Assembly: GCA_029718625.1 (NCBI GenBank)
Contig: CM056378.1
Location: 65,991,027-66,055,026 of the forward strand
DNA length: 64,000 bases
Direction of reading: 5' to 3'
From: Synaphobranchus kaupii
Taxonomy: Eukaryota > Chordata > Actinopteri > Anguilliformes > Synaphobranchidae
The translations under genes and the position numbers were made by a program. Below, one piece after another: positions 19,765 to 33,500 of the stretch (its first letter is position 1; every line of letters starts with the position of its first letter). The notes beneath the pieces were generated by a model, which had not been told where the DNA came from, did no database searches, and saw only the letters and a list, made by a program, of their open reading frames with translations.

Positions 19765-21760
19765 CACCTTTGCGCAGATGGTGACGCCGGTGTCACCTTT
19801 TTGCTCAACTGAGACATTCGTTGCTACTGCAGCCGAACTATTATTGGAAATCACAAACTCTGTGTTTTAAATTTATTGGTAGACGGTTTGTGACGATTTC
19901 TGCCGAATACATAGTTTCTAAGTGTCACTATTTCCCTGTAGCAAGTCCATTTATCAAGCAACCCCCCACCTAGTCTATACCTACCTATGCGTGACATAGT
20001 GGACAATAGCGTCTATGTTTGAGTTCATAAATATATTTATTCATCATATAAAATTAGAATAACGTCATAGCAACAAGATAAACCCAACAGTAGCCTGATC
20101 GTATGCCAGAAAAGCCGTGAAAAGCCCTGCTCACTCAAATGCAAAATAAACTGTGAAAGTACTGTCTCATTCTACCATGTATTCTACTAGCAATATATGC
20201 TACTAAATATGAAATAAATATACAATCCTACCATTGGTTTTACACATCAAGAGGTTCCTTTCAAAATTCAGTCGTCATTTTTTGTCTGGTACAATCGGTT
20301 TGAGAAATATACAACACTTTATACCGCTATTACACTATCTGAAACGTCGCCGCGTAATAGCCCCATTCCCTGTAAGCCTGTCTCATGCATTACAGTTCAT
20401 TCTGGTTTAATTGTCGGCTTTTTTATCCAATAGAGTACATTATAACCTTCGCAACGGTATATGCCAAGTCTTTTTGGGTGCTTTGAGCAATTTACTACAG
20501 CCCAGCATAACGGCAGTTTTCGTTTTAACTGTCTAGTATTACGCAAGCGCTATAGAATATGCATTATGGAGGGGAATTTCCCTTTTGCGATATGTAAGTA
20601 TTTTTGTGTCTAAAATACCGTTGGTCTCGCTGGCTACATACGTACATTCGTGTTTCCACTCAAGCACTGTCTTTCCAATATGTTTGATAGCCCTATTGTT
20701 ATTTTCGCATTTTGAGTGCATTTCACATACTGTAGTGCAATCGTTAAATGTATTTTTGAAGTAGGCTACCGATGTTCATTGAAGATAGAACATTTGGCAG
20801 CATTTTGCAGATGGTGGGAAACTATTGTATGTTCATGTTATCATACATAATATAGGCTATGGCGTATACTTGTCTCTTAGGGCATGACAAATGCTCATTC
20901 CAATTTACTGTGCGCTGATATGTGGTAGATTAAGGTAAAAATTTCCTTGGAGTCATTATGAATAGGAAAATTTAAAAGATTAAAAGAATACAGAAAAATG
21001 CAATCCCAGGACAAAAGTATACATACTGTAGAGTACAGGGACAAGTGATGTTTTATTGAGGTACAAGAGTGAATGATTAGGCAACATATTTAGGTGTATG
21101 TAACACTGTGATATCAATGTTTTTTTATCTTAAGCCATCAGAAGGAGCAAATGTATTTGTTTTGTAATGGACAAAACTAATTTATTTTTTATGACATGTT
21201 TTGCATAGGGGTTTTGGACCCATAGATATCTACCCCCCCTATACTGATGAAAATATAGTAATTCCCACTTGAAAATTATGCAAAAGTGAGTTTTATGAGC
21301 CAAAACTGTTGATTTGTAGTTAAATATATCATAATTTATTTTTATTTAGAGCAGTGCACAATTTAGCCATTTGGATAGATTTGGAGACACTAATGGACAA
21401 CAGGGTACACTGCTATATTTTGCATCATAGACTTTTAGTAGTTCTGCATATCATCCTCAGATTTTGCAAAACTTGTGGACATGGAGTTTATGATCCAGGA
21501 AATGTATATATATTACCGATTTCACTTATGTAGCTCTCAGCAAAATTAAAAAAAACTTCCAAAGTTTCTTTGCATTTGTGGCACTTTATTTTGACTTAAA
21601 TTATGAAAATAAACAAATCTAAGTTTGTATTGTAAATGGTACACCTGTCTTCTTTCATTTAAGACATTTACCAAGTTTATGTGATGCTCACACCTGGAGT
21701 TATAAAGCCTTAAACAGAGCACCCCCTAAATAGGCAAAATTTGCCATCTGCGCCAAGGGG
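19765..21760 (+). mobile_element. Complete non-autonomous DNA transposon, 1996 bp
   Basis: The element starts CACCTTTGCGCAGATGG and ends with CCATCTGCGCCAAGGGG: a 17-bp terminal inverted repeat with 2 mismatches. It is flanked by 8-bp TTAAGGAA duplications. The interrupted host frame (Tx1-like ORF1) rejoins across the site, which confirms the ends. 8-bp duplications are typical of hAT, P and Merlin transposases; the ends do not look like a standard hAT CAG start, so the superfamily is open. There is no transposase frame. A second, truncated inverted copy lies at 11931-13307. Confidence 0.85.
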
Positions 21761-21930
21761 TTAAGGAAAACTACCACTGCCTTATTCATCCTGGAAGCCG
21801 AATTGATCTGCTCACAACCCACCTGTTCCCCGAATGCAAACAACATGTCCTCTCCTGACGCACTACTGTCCGGCATGCACCTGAACCAATGCCGGAGAGA
21901 CTGCACTTCCTCCGCTGACTGAGAGGCCAC
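21761..21930 (-). pseudogene. Tx1-like LINE ORF1 remnant, N-terminal portion
   Basis: The minus-strand frame from 21930 reads SGEDMLFAFGEQVGCEQI and SASRMNKAVVVFL, the typical start of fish Tx1-like ORF1. The line is then cut by the transposon at 21760; the remaining residues of the open frame down to 21700 belong to the transposon. The Met at 21930 is a plausible start but the upstream sequence gives no proof. Confidence 0.6.
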
Positions 21931-22008
21931 CCTGGCTTACCGCTAACTCCACACCCCGCCAAACACCCCGGAACCCCTAAACCCCACCAACCTACCACCA
22001 GTTTAATC

Positions 22009-22230
22009 TATATATATATATACAATAATCAATAAATATCAGCCCACTGTGGAAAAACAAAGAGAAGAAAAAAATGGGGAGAAACAAAGGAAAAGCGCCC
22101 AAAAAGCAGAAAGACAGAAACCCAGAAAACCCTCCACACATCCTCTCAGCTCAGAGAGAGAGAGAAAGAGAGAGAGGGTAGGATGTGTGTGGGTGTGAAT
22201 CCGTGTGAGTCTGTGTTAGAGAGAGAGAGC
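22009..22230. repeat. Simple repeats: (TA)n and two (GA)n tracts
   Basis: A TA run lies at 22009-22022, and purine-rich GAGAGA runs at about 22151-22178 and 22216-22230. They lie in what is probably the intron upstream of the MBT exon. Confidence 0.8.
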
Positions 22231-22334
22231 ATCGGAGAGAAAGTGTTTGTGTGTGGGTTTAAGGCAAGTTTTTGGGTAATAAATAGTCTGTAGGTAATTC
22301 AGAGGGGTTTACTGCTCCGCTTTCCTCATTCTAG

Positions 22335-22445
22335 CGGCCACCCCATGGCTTTCAGGTGGAGATGAAGCTGGAGGCAGTGGACAGGCACAATCCAGCCCTG
22401 ATACGGGTTGCCACTGTGGAGGAAGTGGACACCCACAGGATAAAG
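22335..22445 (+). CDS. l3mbtl1: Exon of an L3MBTL-family gene (start of an MBT repeat)
   Basis: A pyrimidine-rich tract and CAG/TAG acceptor (CTTTCCTCATTCTAG, ending 22334) precede a 37-codon open segment in phase 0. It contains RPPHGFQVEMKLEAVDR and NPALIRVATVEEVDTHRIK. This matches the linker and first part of an MBT repeat; as I remember the family, the third repeat of L3MBTL1 is closest, with L3MBTL3/4 as alternatives. MBT repeats bind mono- and dimethyl-lysine on histones in the nucleus, and L3MBTL proteins compact chromatin. The segment must be spliced: the next expected block (HFDGW...) is not adjacent. The predicted donor GTCACT at 22446 is weak, and the 42-bp array starts about 20 bp on. 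No other exon of the gene was found in the window, so the flanking introns are long. Paralog identity is uncertain. Confidence 0.7.
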
Positions 22446-23283
22446 GTCACTGTCAGAACGCTAATGTGATAGCATCACAGTGATGTTATATGTACCATAA
22501 GGCGGCTGTGATAACATGACAGTGCTGTTATATGTACCACAGTGCTGCTGTGAGAGCATCACAGTGCTGTTATATGTACCAGAGTGCTGCTGTGACAGCA
22601 TCACAGTGCTGTTATATATACCAGAGTGCTGTTGTGATAGCATCACAGCGTTGTTGTGTGTACCAGAACGTGGCTCTGATAGCATCACAGCGTTGTTATA
22701 TGTACCACGGTGCTGATGTGAGAGCACCACTGTGCTGTTATATGTACCAGAGTGCTGTTGTGATGGCATCACAGCGTTGTTGTATGTACCAGAACGTGGC
22801 TCTGATAGCATCACAGCGTTGTTATATGTACCACAGTGCTGATGTGAGAGCACCACTGTGCTGTTATATGTACCAGAGTGCTGTTGTGATGGCATCACAG
22901 CGTTGTTGTATGTACCAGAGCGCGGCTCTGACAGCATCAGCATCACAGTGCTGTTATATGTACCACAGTGCTGATGTGAGAGCACCACTGTGCTGTTATA
23001 TGTACCAGAGTGCTGTTGTGATGGCATCACAGCGTTGTTGTATGTACCAGAACGCGGCTCTGACAGCATCAACATCACAGTGCTGTTATATGTACCACAG
23101 TGCTGATGTGAGAGTACCACTGTGCTGTTATATGTACCAGAGTGCTGTTGTGATGGCATCACAGCGTTGTTGTATGTACCAGAACGTGGCTCTGATAGCA
23201 TCACAGCGTTGTTATATGTACCACGGTGCTGATGTGAGAGCACCACTGTGCTGTTATATGTACCAGAGTGCTGTTGTGATGGC

Positions 23284-25071
23284 ATCACAGCGTTGTTGTA
23301 TGTACCAGAACGTGGCTCTGATAGCATCACAGCGTTGTTATATGTACCACAGTGCTGATGTGAGAGCACCACTGTGCTGTTATATGTACCAGAGTGCTGT
23401 TGTGATGGCATCACAGCGTTGTTGTATGTACCAGAGCGCGGCTCTGACAGCATCAGCATCACAGTGCTGTTATATGTACCACAGTGCTGATGTGAGAGCA
23501 CCACTGTGCTGTTATATGTACCAGAGTGCTGTTGTGATGGCATCACAGCGTTGTTGTATGTACCAGAACGCGGCTCTGACAGCATCAGCATCACAGTGCT
23601 GTTATATGTACCACAGTGCTGATGTGAGAGTACCACTGTGCTGTTATATGTACCAGAGTGCTGTTGTGATGGCATCACAGCGTTGTTGTATGTACCATAG
23701 CGCGGATCTGATAGCATCACAGTGCTGTTATATGTGCCAGAGTGCTTCTGTGATAGCATCACAGTGCTGTTATATGTACCAGAGCGCTGCTGTGATAGCA
23801 TCACAGTGCTGTTATATGTACCACAGTGCTGCTGTGAGAGCATCACAGTGCTGGTATATGTACTAGAGTGCTGCTGTGATAGCATAACAGTGATGTTATA
23901 TGTACCATAAGGCGGCTGTGGTAGCATCACAGTGATGTTATGTGTACCAGAGTGCTGCTGTGAGAGCATCACAGTGCTGTTATATGTACCAGAGCGCTGC
24001 TGTGATAGCATCACAGTGCTGTTATATGTACCACAGTGCTACTGTGAGAGCATCACAGTGCTGGTATATGTACTAGAGTGCTGCTGTGATAGCATCACAG
24101 TGATGTTATATGTACCATAAGGTGGCTGTGGTAGCATCACAGTGATGTTATGTGTACCAGAGTGCTGCTGTGAGAGCATCACAGCGTTGTTGTATGTACC
24201 AGAACGTGGCTCTGATAGCATCACAGCGTTGTTATATGTACCACAGTGCTGATGTGAGAGCACCACTGTGCTGTTATATGTACCAGAGTGCTGTTGTGAT
24301 GGCATCACAGCGTTGTTGTATGTACCAGAGCGCGGCTCTGACAGCATCAGCATCACAGTGCTGTTATATGTACCACAGTGCTGATGTGAGAGCACCACTG
24401 TGCTGTTATATGTACCAGAGTGCTGTTGTGATGGCATCACAGCGTTGTTGTATGTACCAGAACGCGGCTCTGACAGCATCAGCATCACAGTGCTGTTATA
24501 TGTACCACAGTGCTGATGTGAGAGTACCACTGTGCTGTTATATGTACCAGAGTGCTGTTGTGATGGCATCACAGCGTTGTTGTATGTACCATAGCGCGGA
24601 TCTGATAGCATCACAGTGCTGTTATATGTGCCAGAGTGCTTCTGTGATAGCATCACAGTGCTGTTATATGTACCAGAGCGCTGCTGTGATAGCATCACAG
24701 TGCTGTTATATGTACCACAGTGCTGCTGTGAGAGCATCACAGTGCTGGTATATGTACTAGAGTGCTGCTGTGATAGCATAACAGTGATGTTATATGTACC
24801 ATAAGGCGGCTGTGGTAGCATCACAGTGATGTTATGTGTACCAGAGTGCTGCTGTGAGAGCATCACAGTGCTGTTATATGTACCAGAGCGCTGCTGTGAT
24901 AGCATCACAGTGCTGTTATATGTACCACAGTGCTACTGTGAGAGCATCACAGTGCTGGTATATGTACTAGAGTGCTGCTGTGATAGCATCACAGTGATGT
25001 TATATGTACCATAAGGTGGCTGTGGTAGCATCACAGTGATGTTATGTGTACCAGAGTGCTGCTGTGAGAGC
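23284..25071 (+). repeat. 894-bp tandem duplication within the array
   Basis: 23284-24177 and 24178-25071 are the same in every stretch I compared, including rare variants such as the 48-bp units and the change to CCATAGCGCGGATC. The period equals 21 units plus 12 bp, because each copy contains two 48-bp units. Confidence 0.8.
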
Positions 25072-27534
25072 ATCACAGTGCTGTTATATGTACCAGAACA
25101 CGGCTGTTATATCATCACAGTGATGTTATATGTACCACAGTGCTGCTGTGGGAGCATCACAGTGATGTTATATGTACCATAAGGCGGCTGTGGTAGCATC
25201 ACAGTGATGTTATATGTACCAGAGTGCTGTTGTGATAGCATCACAGCGTTGTTGTATGTACCAGAGCGCGGCTCTGATAGCATTACAGTGCTGTTATATG
25301 TACCAGAGCGCTGCTGTGATAGCATCACAGTGCTGTTATATGTACCACAGTGCTGCTGTGAGAGCATCACAGTGCTGGTGTATGTACTAGAGTGCTGCTG
25401 TGATAGCATCACAGTGATGTTATATGTACCATAAGGCAGCTGTGAGAGCATCACAGTGATGTTATCTGTACCAGAGTGTTGTTGTGATAGCATCACAGCA
25501 TTGTTGTATGTACCAGAGCGTGGCTCTGATAGCATCACAGAGCTGTTATATGTACCAGAGTGCTCTTGTGATAACATCACAGCGTTGTTGTATGTACCAG
25601 AGCGCGGCTCTGACAGCATCACAGTGCTGTTATATGTACCACAGTGCTGATGTGATGGCATCACAGCGTTGTTGTATGTACCAGAGCGCGGATCTGATAG
25701 CATCACAGTGCTGTTATATGTACCAGAGTGCTTCTGCGATAGCATTACAGTGCTGTTATATGTACCAGAGTGCTTCTGCGATAGCATCACAGTGCTGTTA
25801 TATGTACCATAAGGCGGCTGTGGTAGCATGACAGTGATGTTATGTGTACCAGACTGCTGCTGTGATAGCATCACAGTGCTGTTATATGTACCACAGTGCT
25901 GCTGTGAGAGCATCACAGTGCTGGTATATGTACTAGAGTGCTGCTGTGATAGCATCACAGTGATGTTATATGTACCATAAGGCAGCTGAGGTAGAATCAC
26001 AGTGATGTTATGTGTACCAGAGTGCTGTTGTGATAGCATCACAGCATTGTTGTATGTACCAGAGCACGGCTCTGATAGCATTACAGTGCTGTTATATGTA
26101 CCAGACCACGGCTGTTATGTCATCACAGTGATGTTATGTGTACCAGAGTGCTGCTGTGAGAGCATCACAGTGCTGTTATATGTACCAGAACACGGCTGTC
26201 ATATCATCACAGTGATGTTATGTGTACCAGAGTGCTGCTGTGAGTGCATCACAGTGCTGTTATATGTACCAGAGTGCTGCGGTGATAGCATCACAGTGAT
26301 GTTATATGTACCAGAGTGCTATTGTGATAGCATCACAGCCTTGTTGTATGTACCAGAGCACGGCTCTGATAGCATTGCAGTGCTGTTATATGTACCAGAA
26401 CAAGGCTGTTATATCATCACAGTGATGTTATGTGTACCAGAGTGCTGCTGTGAGAGCATCACAGTGCTGTTATATGTACCAGAGTGCTATTGTGATAGCA
26501 TCACAGCCTTGTTGTATGCACCAGAGCACGGCTCTGATAGCATTACAGTGCTGTTATATGTACCAGAGTGCTGCTGTGATAGCATCACAGTGCTGTTATA
26601 TGTACTAGAGTGCTGCTGTGATAGCATCACAGTGCTGTTATATGTACCATAAGGCGGCTGTGATAACATGACAGTGCTGTTATATGTACCACAGTGCTAC
26701 TGTGAGAGCATCACAGTGCTGTTATATGTACCAGAGTGCTGTTGTGATAGCATCACAGCGTTGTTGTATGTACCAGACCGTGGCTCTGATAGCATCACAG
26801 CGTTGTTATATGTACCACAGTGCTGATGTGAGAGCACCACTGTGCTGTTATATGTACCAGAGTGCTGTTGTGATGGCATCACAGCGTTGTTGTATGTACC
26901 AGAGCGCGGCTCTGACAGCATCAGCATCACAGTGCTGTTATATGTACCACAGTGCTGATGTGAGAGCACCACTGTGCTGTTATATGTACCAGAGTGCTGT
27001 TGTGATGGCATCACAGCGTTGTTGTATGTACCAGAACGCGGCTCTGACAGCATCAGCATCACAGTGCTGTTATATGTACCACAGTGCTGATGTGAGAGCA
27101 CCACTGTGCTGTTATATGTACCAGAGTGCTGTTGTGATGGCATCACAGTGCTGTTATATGTACCAGAGCGCTGCTGTGATAGCATCACAGTGCTGTTATA
27201 TGTACCACAGTGCTGCTGTGAGAGCATCACAGTGCTGGTATATGTACTAGAGTGCTGCTGTGATAGCATCACAGTGATGTTATATGTACCATAAGGCGGC
27301 TGTGGTAGCATCACAGTGATGTTATGTGTACCAGAGTGCTGCTGTGAGAGCATCACAGTGCTGTTATATGTGCCAGAGTGCTTCTGTGAGAGCATCACAG
27401 TGCTGTTATATGTGCCAGAGTGCTTCTGTGATAGCATCACCGTGCTGTTATATGTACCAGAGCGCTGCTGTGATAGCATCACAGTGCTGTTATATGTACC
27501 ACAGTGCTGCTGTGAGAGCATCACAGTGCTGGTA

Positions 27535-30500
27535 TATGTACTAGAGTGCTGCTGTGATAGCATCACAGTGATGTTATATGTACCATCAGGCGGCTGTGGT
27601 AGCATCACAGTGATGTTATGTGTACCAGAGTGCTGCTGTGAGAGCATCACAGTGCTGTTATATGTACCAGAACACGGCTGTTATATCATCACAGTGATGT
27701 TATATGTACCACAGTGCTGCTGTGGGAGCATCACGGTGATGTTATATGTACCATAAGGCGGCTGTGGTAGCATCACAGTGATGTTATATGTACCAGAGTG
27801 CTGTTGTGATAGCATCACAGCGTTGTTGTATGTACCAGAGCGCGGCTCTGATAGCATTACAGTGCTGTTATATGTACCAGAGTGCTGCTGTGATAGCATC
27901 ACAGTGCTGTTATATGTACCACAGTGCTGCTGTGAGAGCATCACAGTGCTGGTGTATGTACTAGAGTGCTGCTGTGATAGCATCACAGCGATGTTATATG
28001 TACCATAAGGCAGCTGTGGTAGAATCACAGTGATGTTATGTGTACCAGAGTGTTGTTGTGATAGCATCACAGCATTGTTGTATGTACCAGAGCGTGGCTC
28101 TGATAGCATCACAGAGCTGTTATATGTACCAGAGTGCTGTTGTGATAACATCACAGCGTTGTTGTATGTACCAGAGTGCGGCTCTGATAGCATCACAGTG
28201 ATGTTATATGTACCAGAGTGCTGTTGTGATAGCATCACACCGTTGTTGTATGTACCAGAACGTGGCTCTGATAGCATCACAGCGTTGTTGTATGTACCAG
28301 ACCGCGGCTCTGACAGCATCACAGTGCTGTTATATGTACCACAGTGCTGATGTGATGGCATCACAGCGTTGTTGTATGTACCAGAGCGCGGATATGATAG
28401 CATCACAGTGCTGTTATATGTACCAGAGTGCTTCTGCGATAGCATCACAGTGCTGTTATATGTACCATAAGGCGGCTGTGGTAGCATGACAGTGATGTTA
28501 TGTGTACCAGACTGCTGCTGTGATAGCATCACAGTGCTGTTATATGTACCACAGTGCTGCTGTGAGAGCATCACAGTGCTGGTATATGTACTAGAGTGCT
28601 GCTGTGATAGCATCACAGTGATGTTATATGTACCATAAGGCAGCTGAGGTAGAATCACAGTGATGTTATGTGTACCAGAGTGCTGTTGTGATAGCATCAC
28701 AGCATTGTTGTATGTACCAGAGCACGGCTCTGATAGCATTACAGTGCTGTTATATGTACCAGACCACGGCTGTTATGTCATCACAGTGATGTTATGTGTA
28801 CCAGAGTGCTGCTGTGAGAGCATCACAGTGCTGTTATATGTACCAGAGTGCTGCGGTGATAGCATCACAGTGATGTTATATGTACCAGAGTGCTATTGTG
28901 ATAGCATCACAGCCTTGTTGTATGTACCAGAGCACGGCTCTGATAGCATTGCAGTGCTGTTATATGTACCAGAACAAGGCTGTTATATCATCACAGTGAT
29001 GTTATGTGTACCAGAGTGCTGCTGTGAGAGCATCACAGTGCTGTTATATGTACCAGAACACGGCTGTCATATCATCACAGTGATGTTATATGTACCAGAG
29101 TGCTGCTGTGAGTGCATCACAGTGATGTTATATGTACCAGAGTGCTATTGTGATAGCATCACAGCCTTGTTGTATGCACCAGAGCACGGCTCTGATAGCA
29201 TTACAGTGCTGTTATATGTACCAGAGTGCTGCTGTGATAGCATCACAGTGCTGTTATATGTACTAGAGTGCTGCTGTGATAGCATCACAGTGCTGTTATA
29301 TGTACCATAAGGCGGCTGTGATAACATGACAGTGCTGTTATATGTACCACAGTGCTGCTGTGAGAGCATCACAGTGCTGTTATATGTACCAGAGTGCTGT
29401 TGTGATAGCATCACAGCGTTGTTGTATGTACCAGACCGTGGCTCTGATAGCATCACAGCGTTGTTATATGTACCACAGTGCTGATGTGAGAGCACCACTG
29501 TGCTGTTATATGTACCAGAGTGCTGTTGTGATGGCATCACAGCGTTGTTGTATGTACCAGAGCGCGGCTCTGACAGCATCAGCATCACAGTGCGGTTATA
29601 TGTACCACAGTGCTGATGTGAGAGCACCACTGTGCTGTTATATGTACCAGAGTGCTGTTGTGATGGCATCACAGCGTTGTTGTATGTACCAGAACGCGGC
29701 TCTGACAGCATCAGCATCACAGTGCTGTTATATGTACCACAGTGCTGATGTGAGAGCACCACTGTGCTGTTATATGTACCAGAGTGCTGTTGTGATGGCA
29801 TCACAGTGCTGTTATATGTACCAGAGCGCTGCTGTGATAGCATCACAGTGCTGTTATATGTACCACAGTGCTGCTGTGAGAGCATCACAGTGATGTTATA
29901 TGTACCATAAGGCGGCTGTGGTAGGATCACAGTGATGTTATGTGTACCAGAGTGCTGCTGTGAGAGCATCACAGTGCTGTTATATGTGCCAGAGTGCTGC
30001 TGTGATAGCATCACAGTGATGTTATATGTACCATAAGGCGGCTGTGGTAGCATCACAGTGATGTTATGTGTACCAGAGTGCTGCTGTGAGAGCATCACAG
30101 TGCTGTTATATGTGCCAGAGTGCTTCTGTGATAGCATCACCGTGCTGTTATATGTACCAGAGCGCTGCTGTGATAGCATCACAGTGCTGTTATATGTACC
30201 ACAGTGCTGCTGTGAGAGCATCACAGTGCTGGTATATGTACTAGAGTGCTGCTGTGATAGCATCACAGTGATGTTATATGTACCATCAGGCGGCTGTGGT
30301 AGCATCACAGTGATGTTATGTGTACCAGAGTGCTGCTGTGAGAGCATCACAGTGCTGTTATATGTACCAGAACACGGCTGTTATATCATCACAGTGATGT
30401 TATATGTACCACAGTGCTGCTGTGGGAGCATCACGGTGATGTTATATGTACCATAAGGCGGCTGTGGTAGCATCACAGTGATGTTATATGTACCAGAGTG

Positions 30501-33500
30501 CTGTTGTGATAGCATCACAGCGTTGTTGTATGTACCAGAGCGCGGCTCTGATAGCATTACAGTGCTGTTATATGTACCAGAGTGCTGCTGTGATAGCATC
30601 ACAGTGCTGTTATATGTACCACAGTGCTGCTGTGAGAGCATCACAGTGCTGGTGTATGTACTAGAGTGCTGCTGTGATAGCATCACAGTGATGTTATATG
30701 TACCATCAGGCGGCTGTGGTAGCATCACAGTGATGTTATGTGTACCAGAGTGCTGCTGTGAGAGCATCACAGTGCTGTTATATGTACCAGAACACGGCTG
30801 TTATATCATCACAGTGATGTTATATGTACCACAGTGCTGCTGTGGGAGCATCACGGTGATGTTATATGTACCATAAGGCGGCTGTGGTAGCATCACAGTG
30901 ATGTTATATGTACCAGAGTGCTGTTGTGATAGCATCACAGCGTTGTTGTATGTACCAGAGCGCGGCTCTGATAGCATTACAGTGCTGTTATATGTACCAG
31001 AGTGCTGCTGTGATAGCATCACAGTGCTGTTATATGTACCACAGTGCTGCTGTGAGAGCATCACAGTGCTGGTGTATGTACTAGAGTGCTGCTGTGATAG
31101 CATCACAGCGATGTTATATGTACCATAAGGCAGCTGTGGTAGAATCACAGTGATGTTATGTGTACCAGAGTGTTGTTGTGATAGCATCACAGCATTGTTG
31201 TATGTACCAGAGCGTGGCTCTGATAGCATCACAGAGCTGTTATATGTACCAGAGTGCTGTTGTGATAACATCACAGCGTTGTTGTATGTACCAGAGTGCG
31301 GCTCTGATAGCATCACAGTGATGTTATATGTACCAGAGTGCTGTTGTGATAGCATCACACCGTTGTTGTATGTACCAGAACGTGGCTCTGATAGCATCAC
31401 AGCGTTGTTGTATGTACCAGACCGCGGCTCTGACAGCATCACAGTGCTGTTATATGTACCACAGTGCTGATGTGATGGCATCACAGCGTTGTTGTATGTA
31501 CCAGAGCGCGGATATGATAGCATCACAGTGCTGTTATATGTACCAGAGTGCTTCTGCGATAGCATCACAGTGCTGTTATATGTACCATAAGGCGGCTGTG
31601 GTAGCATGACAGTGATGTTATGTGTACCAGACTGCTGCTGTGATAGCATCACAGTGCTGTTATATGTACCACAGTGCTGCTGTGAGAGCATCACAGTGCT
31701 GGTATATGTACTAGAGTGCTGCTGTGATAGCATCACAGTGATGTTATATGTACCATAAGGCAGCTGAGGTAGAATCACAGTGATGTTATGTGTACCAGAG
31801 TGCTGTTGTGATAGCATCACAGCATTGTTGTATGTACCAGAGCACGGCTCTGATAGCATTACAGTGCTGTTATATGTACCAGACCACGGCTGTTATGTCA
31901 TCACAGTGATGTTATGTGTACCAGAGTGCTGCTGTGAGAGCATCACAGTGCTGTTATATGTACCAGAGTGCTGCGGTGATAGCATCACAGTGATGTTATA
32001 TGTACCAGAGTGCTATTGTGATAGCATCACAGCCTTGTTGTATGTACCAGAGCACGGCTCTGATAGCATTGCAGTGCTGTTATATGTACCAGAACAAGGC
32101 TGTTATATCATCACAGTGATGTTATGTGTACCAGAGTGCTGCTGTGAGAGCATCACAGTGCTGTTATATGTACCAGAACACGGCTGTCATATCATCACAG
32201 TGATGTTATATGTACCAGAGTGCTGCTGTGAGTGCATCACAGTGATGTTATATGTACCAGAGTGCTATTGTGATAGCATCACAGCCTTGTTGTATGCACC
32301 AGAGCACGGCTCTGATAGCATTACAGTGCTGTTATATGTACCAGAGTGCTGCTGTGATAGCATCACAGTGCTGTTATATGTACTAGAGTGCTGCTGTGAT
32401 AGCATCACAGTGCTGTTATATGTACCATAAGGCGGCTGTGATAACATGACAGTGCTGTTATATGTACCACAGTGCTGCTGTGAGAGCATCACAGTGCTGT
32501 TATATGTACCAGAGTGCTGTTGTGATAGCATCACAGCGTTGTTGTATGTACCAGACCGTGGCTCTGATAGCATCACAGCGTTGTTATATGTACCACAGTG
32601 CTGATGTGAGAGCACCACTGTGCTGTTATATGTACCAGAGTGCTGTTGTGATGGCATCACAGCGTTGTTGTATGTACCAGAGCGCGGCTCTGACAGCATC
32701 AGCATCACAGTGCGGTTATATGTACCACAGTGCTGATGTGAGAGCACCACTGTGCTGTTATATGTACCAGAGTGCTGTTGTGATGGCATCACAGCGTTGT
32801 TGTATGTACCAGAACGCGGCTCTGACAGCATCAGCATCACAGTGCTGTTATATGTACCACAGTGCTGATGTGAGAGCACCACTGTGCTGTTATATGTACC
32901 AGAGTGCTGTTGTGATGGCATCACAGTGCTGTTATATGTACCAGAGCGCTGCTGTGATAGCATCACAGTGCTGTTATATGTACCACAGTGCTGCTGTGAG
33001 AGCATCACAGTGATGTTATATGTACCATAAGGCGGCTGTGGTAGGATCACAGTGATGTTATGTGTACCAGAGTGCTGCTGTGAGAGCATCACAGTGCTGT
33101 TATATGTGCCAGAGTGCTGCTGTGATAGCATCACAGTGATGTTATATGTACCATAAGGCGGCTGTGGTAGCATCACAGTGATGTTATGTGTACCAGAGTG
33201 CTGCTGTGAGAGCATCACAGTGCTGTTATATGTGCCAGAGTGCTTCTGTGATAGCATCACCGTGCTGTTATATGTACCAGAGCGCTGCTGTGATAGCATC
33301 ACAGTGCTGTTATATGTACCACAGTGCTGCTGTGAGAGCATCACAGTGCTGGTATATGTACTAGAGTGCTGCTGTGATAGCATCACAGTGATGTTATATG
33401 TACCATCAGGCGGCTGTGGTAGCATCACAGTGATGTTATGTGTACCAGAGTGCTGCTGTGAGAGCATCACAGTGCTGTTATATGTACCAGAACACGGCTG

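Noticed and set aside
11931..21369. One giant DNA transposon with 1.4-kb terminal inverted repeats
   Set aside because: The right arm lies inside a complete 2-kb element with its own TIRs and target duplication, so the arms are two separate copies.
19761..21764. piggyBac-type insertion with TTAA duplication
   Set aside because: The duplication extends to 8 bp (TTAAGGAA), and the inverted ends are symmetric only when the boundary is placed outside those 8 bp.
22461..24014. 517-residue minus-strand open frame, possible repeat protein
   Set aside because: It lies wholly within the tandem array, whose 42-bp period keeps frames open by chance; other variants put stops in the same frame and 40- or 43-bp units shift it.
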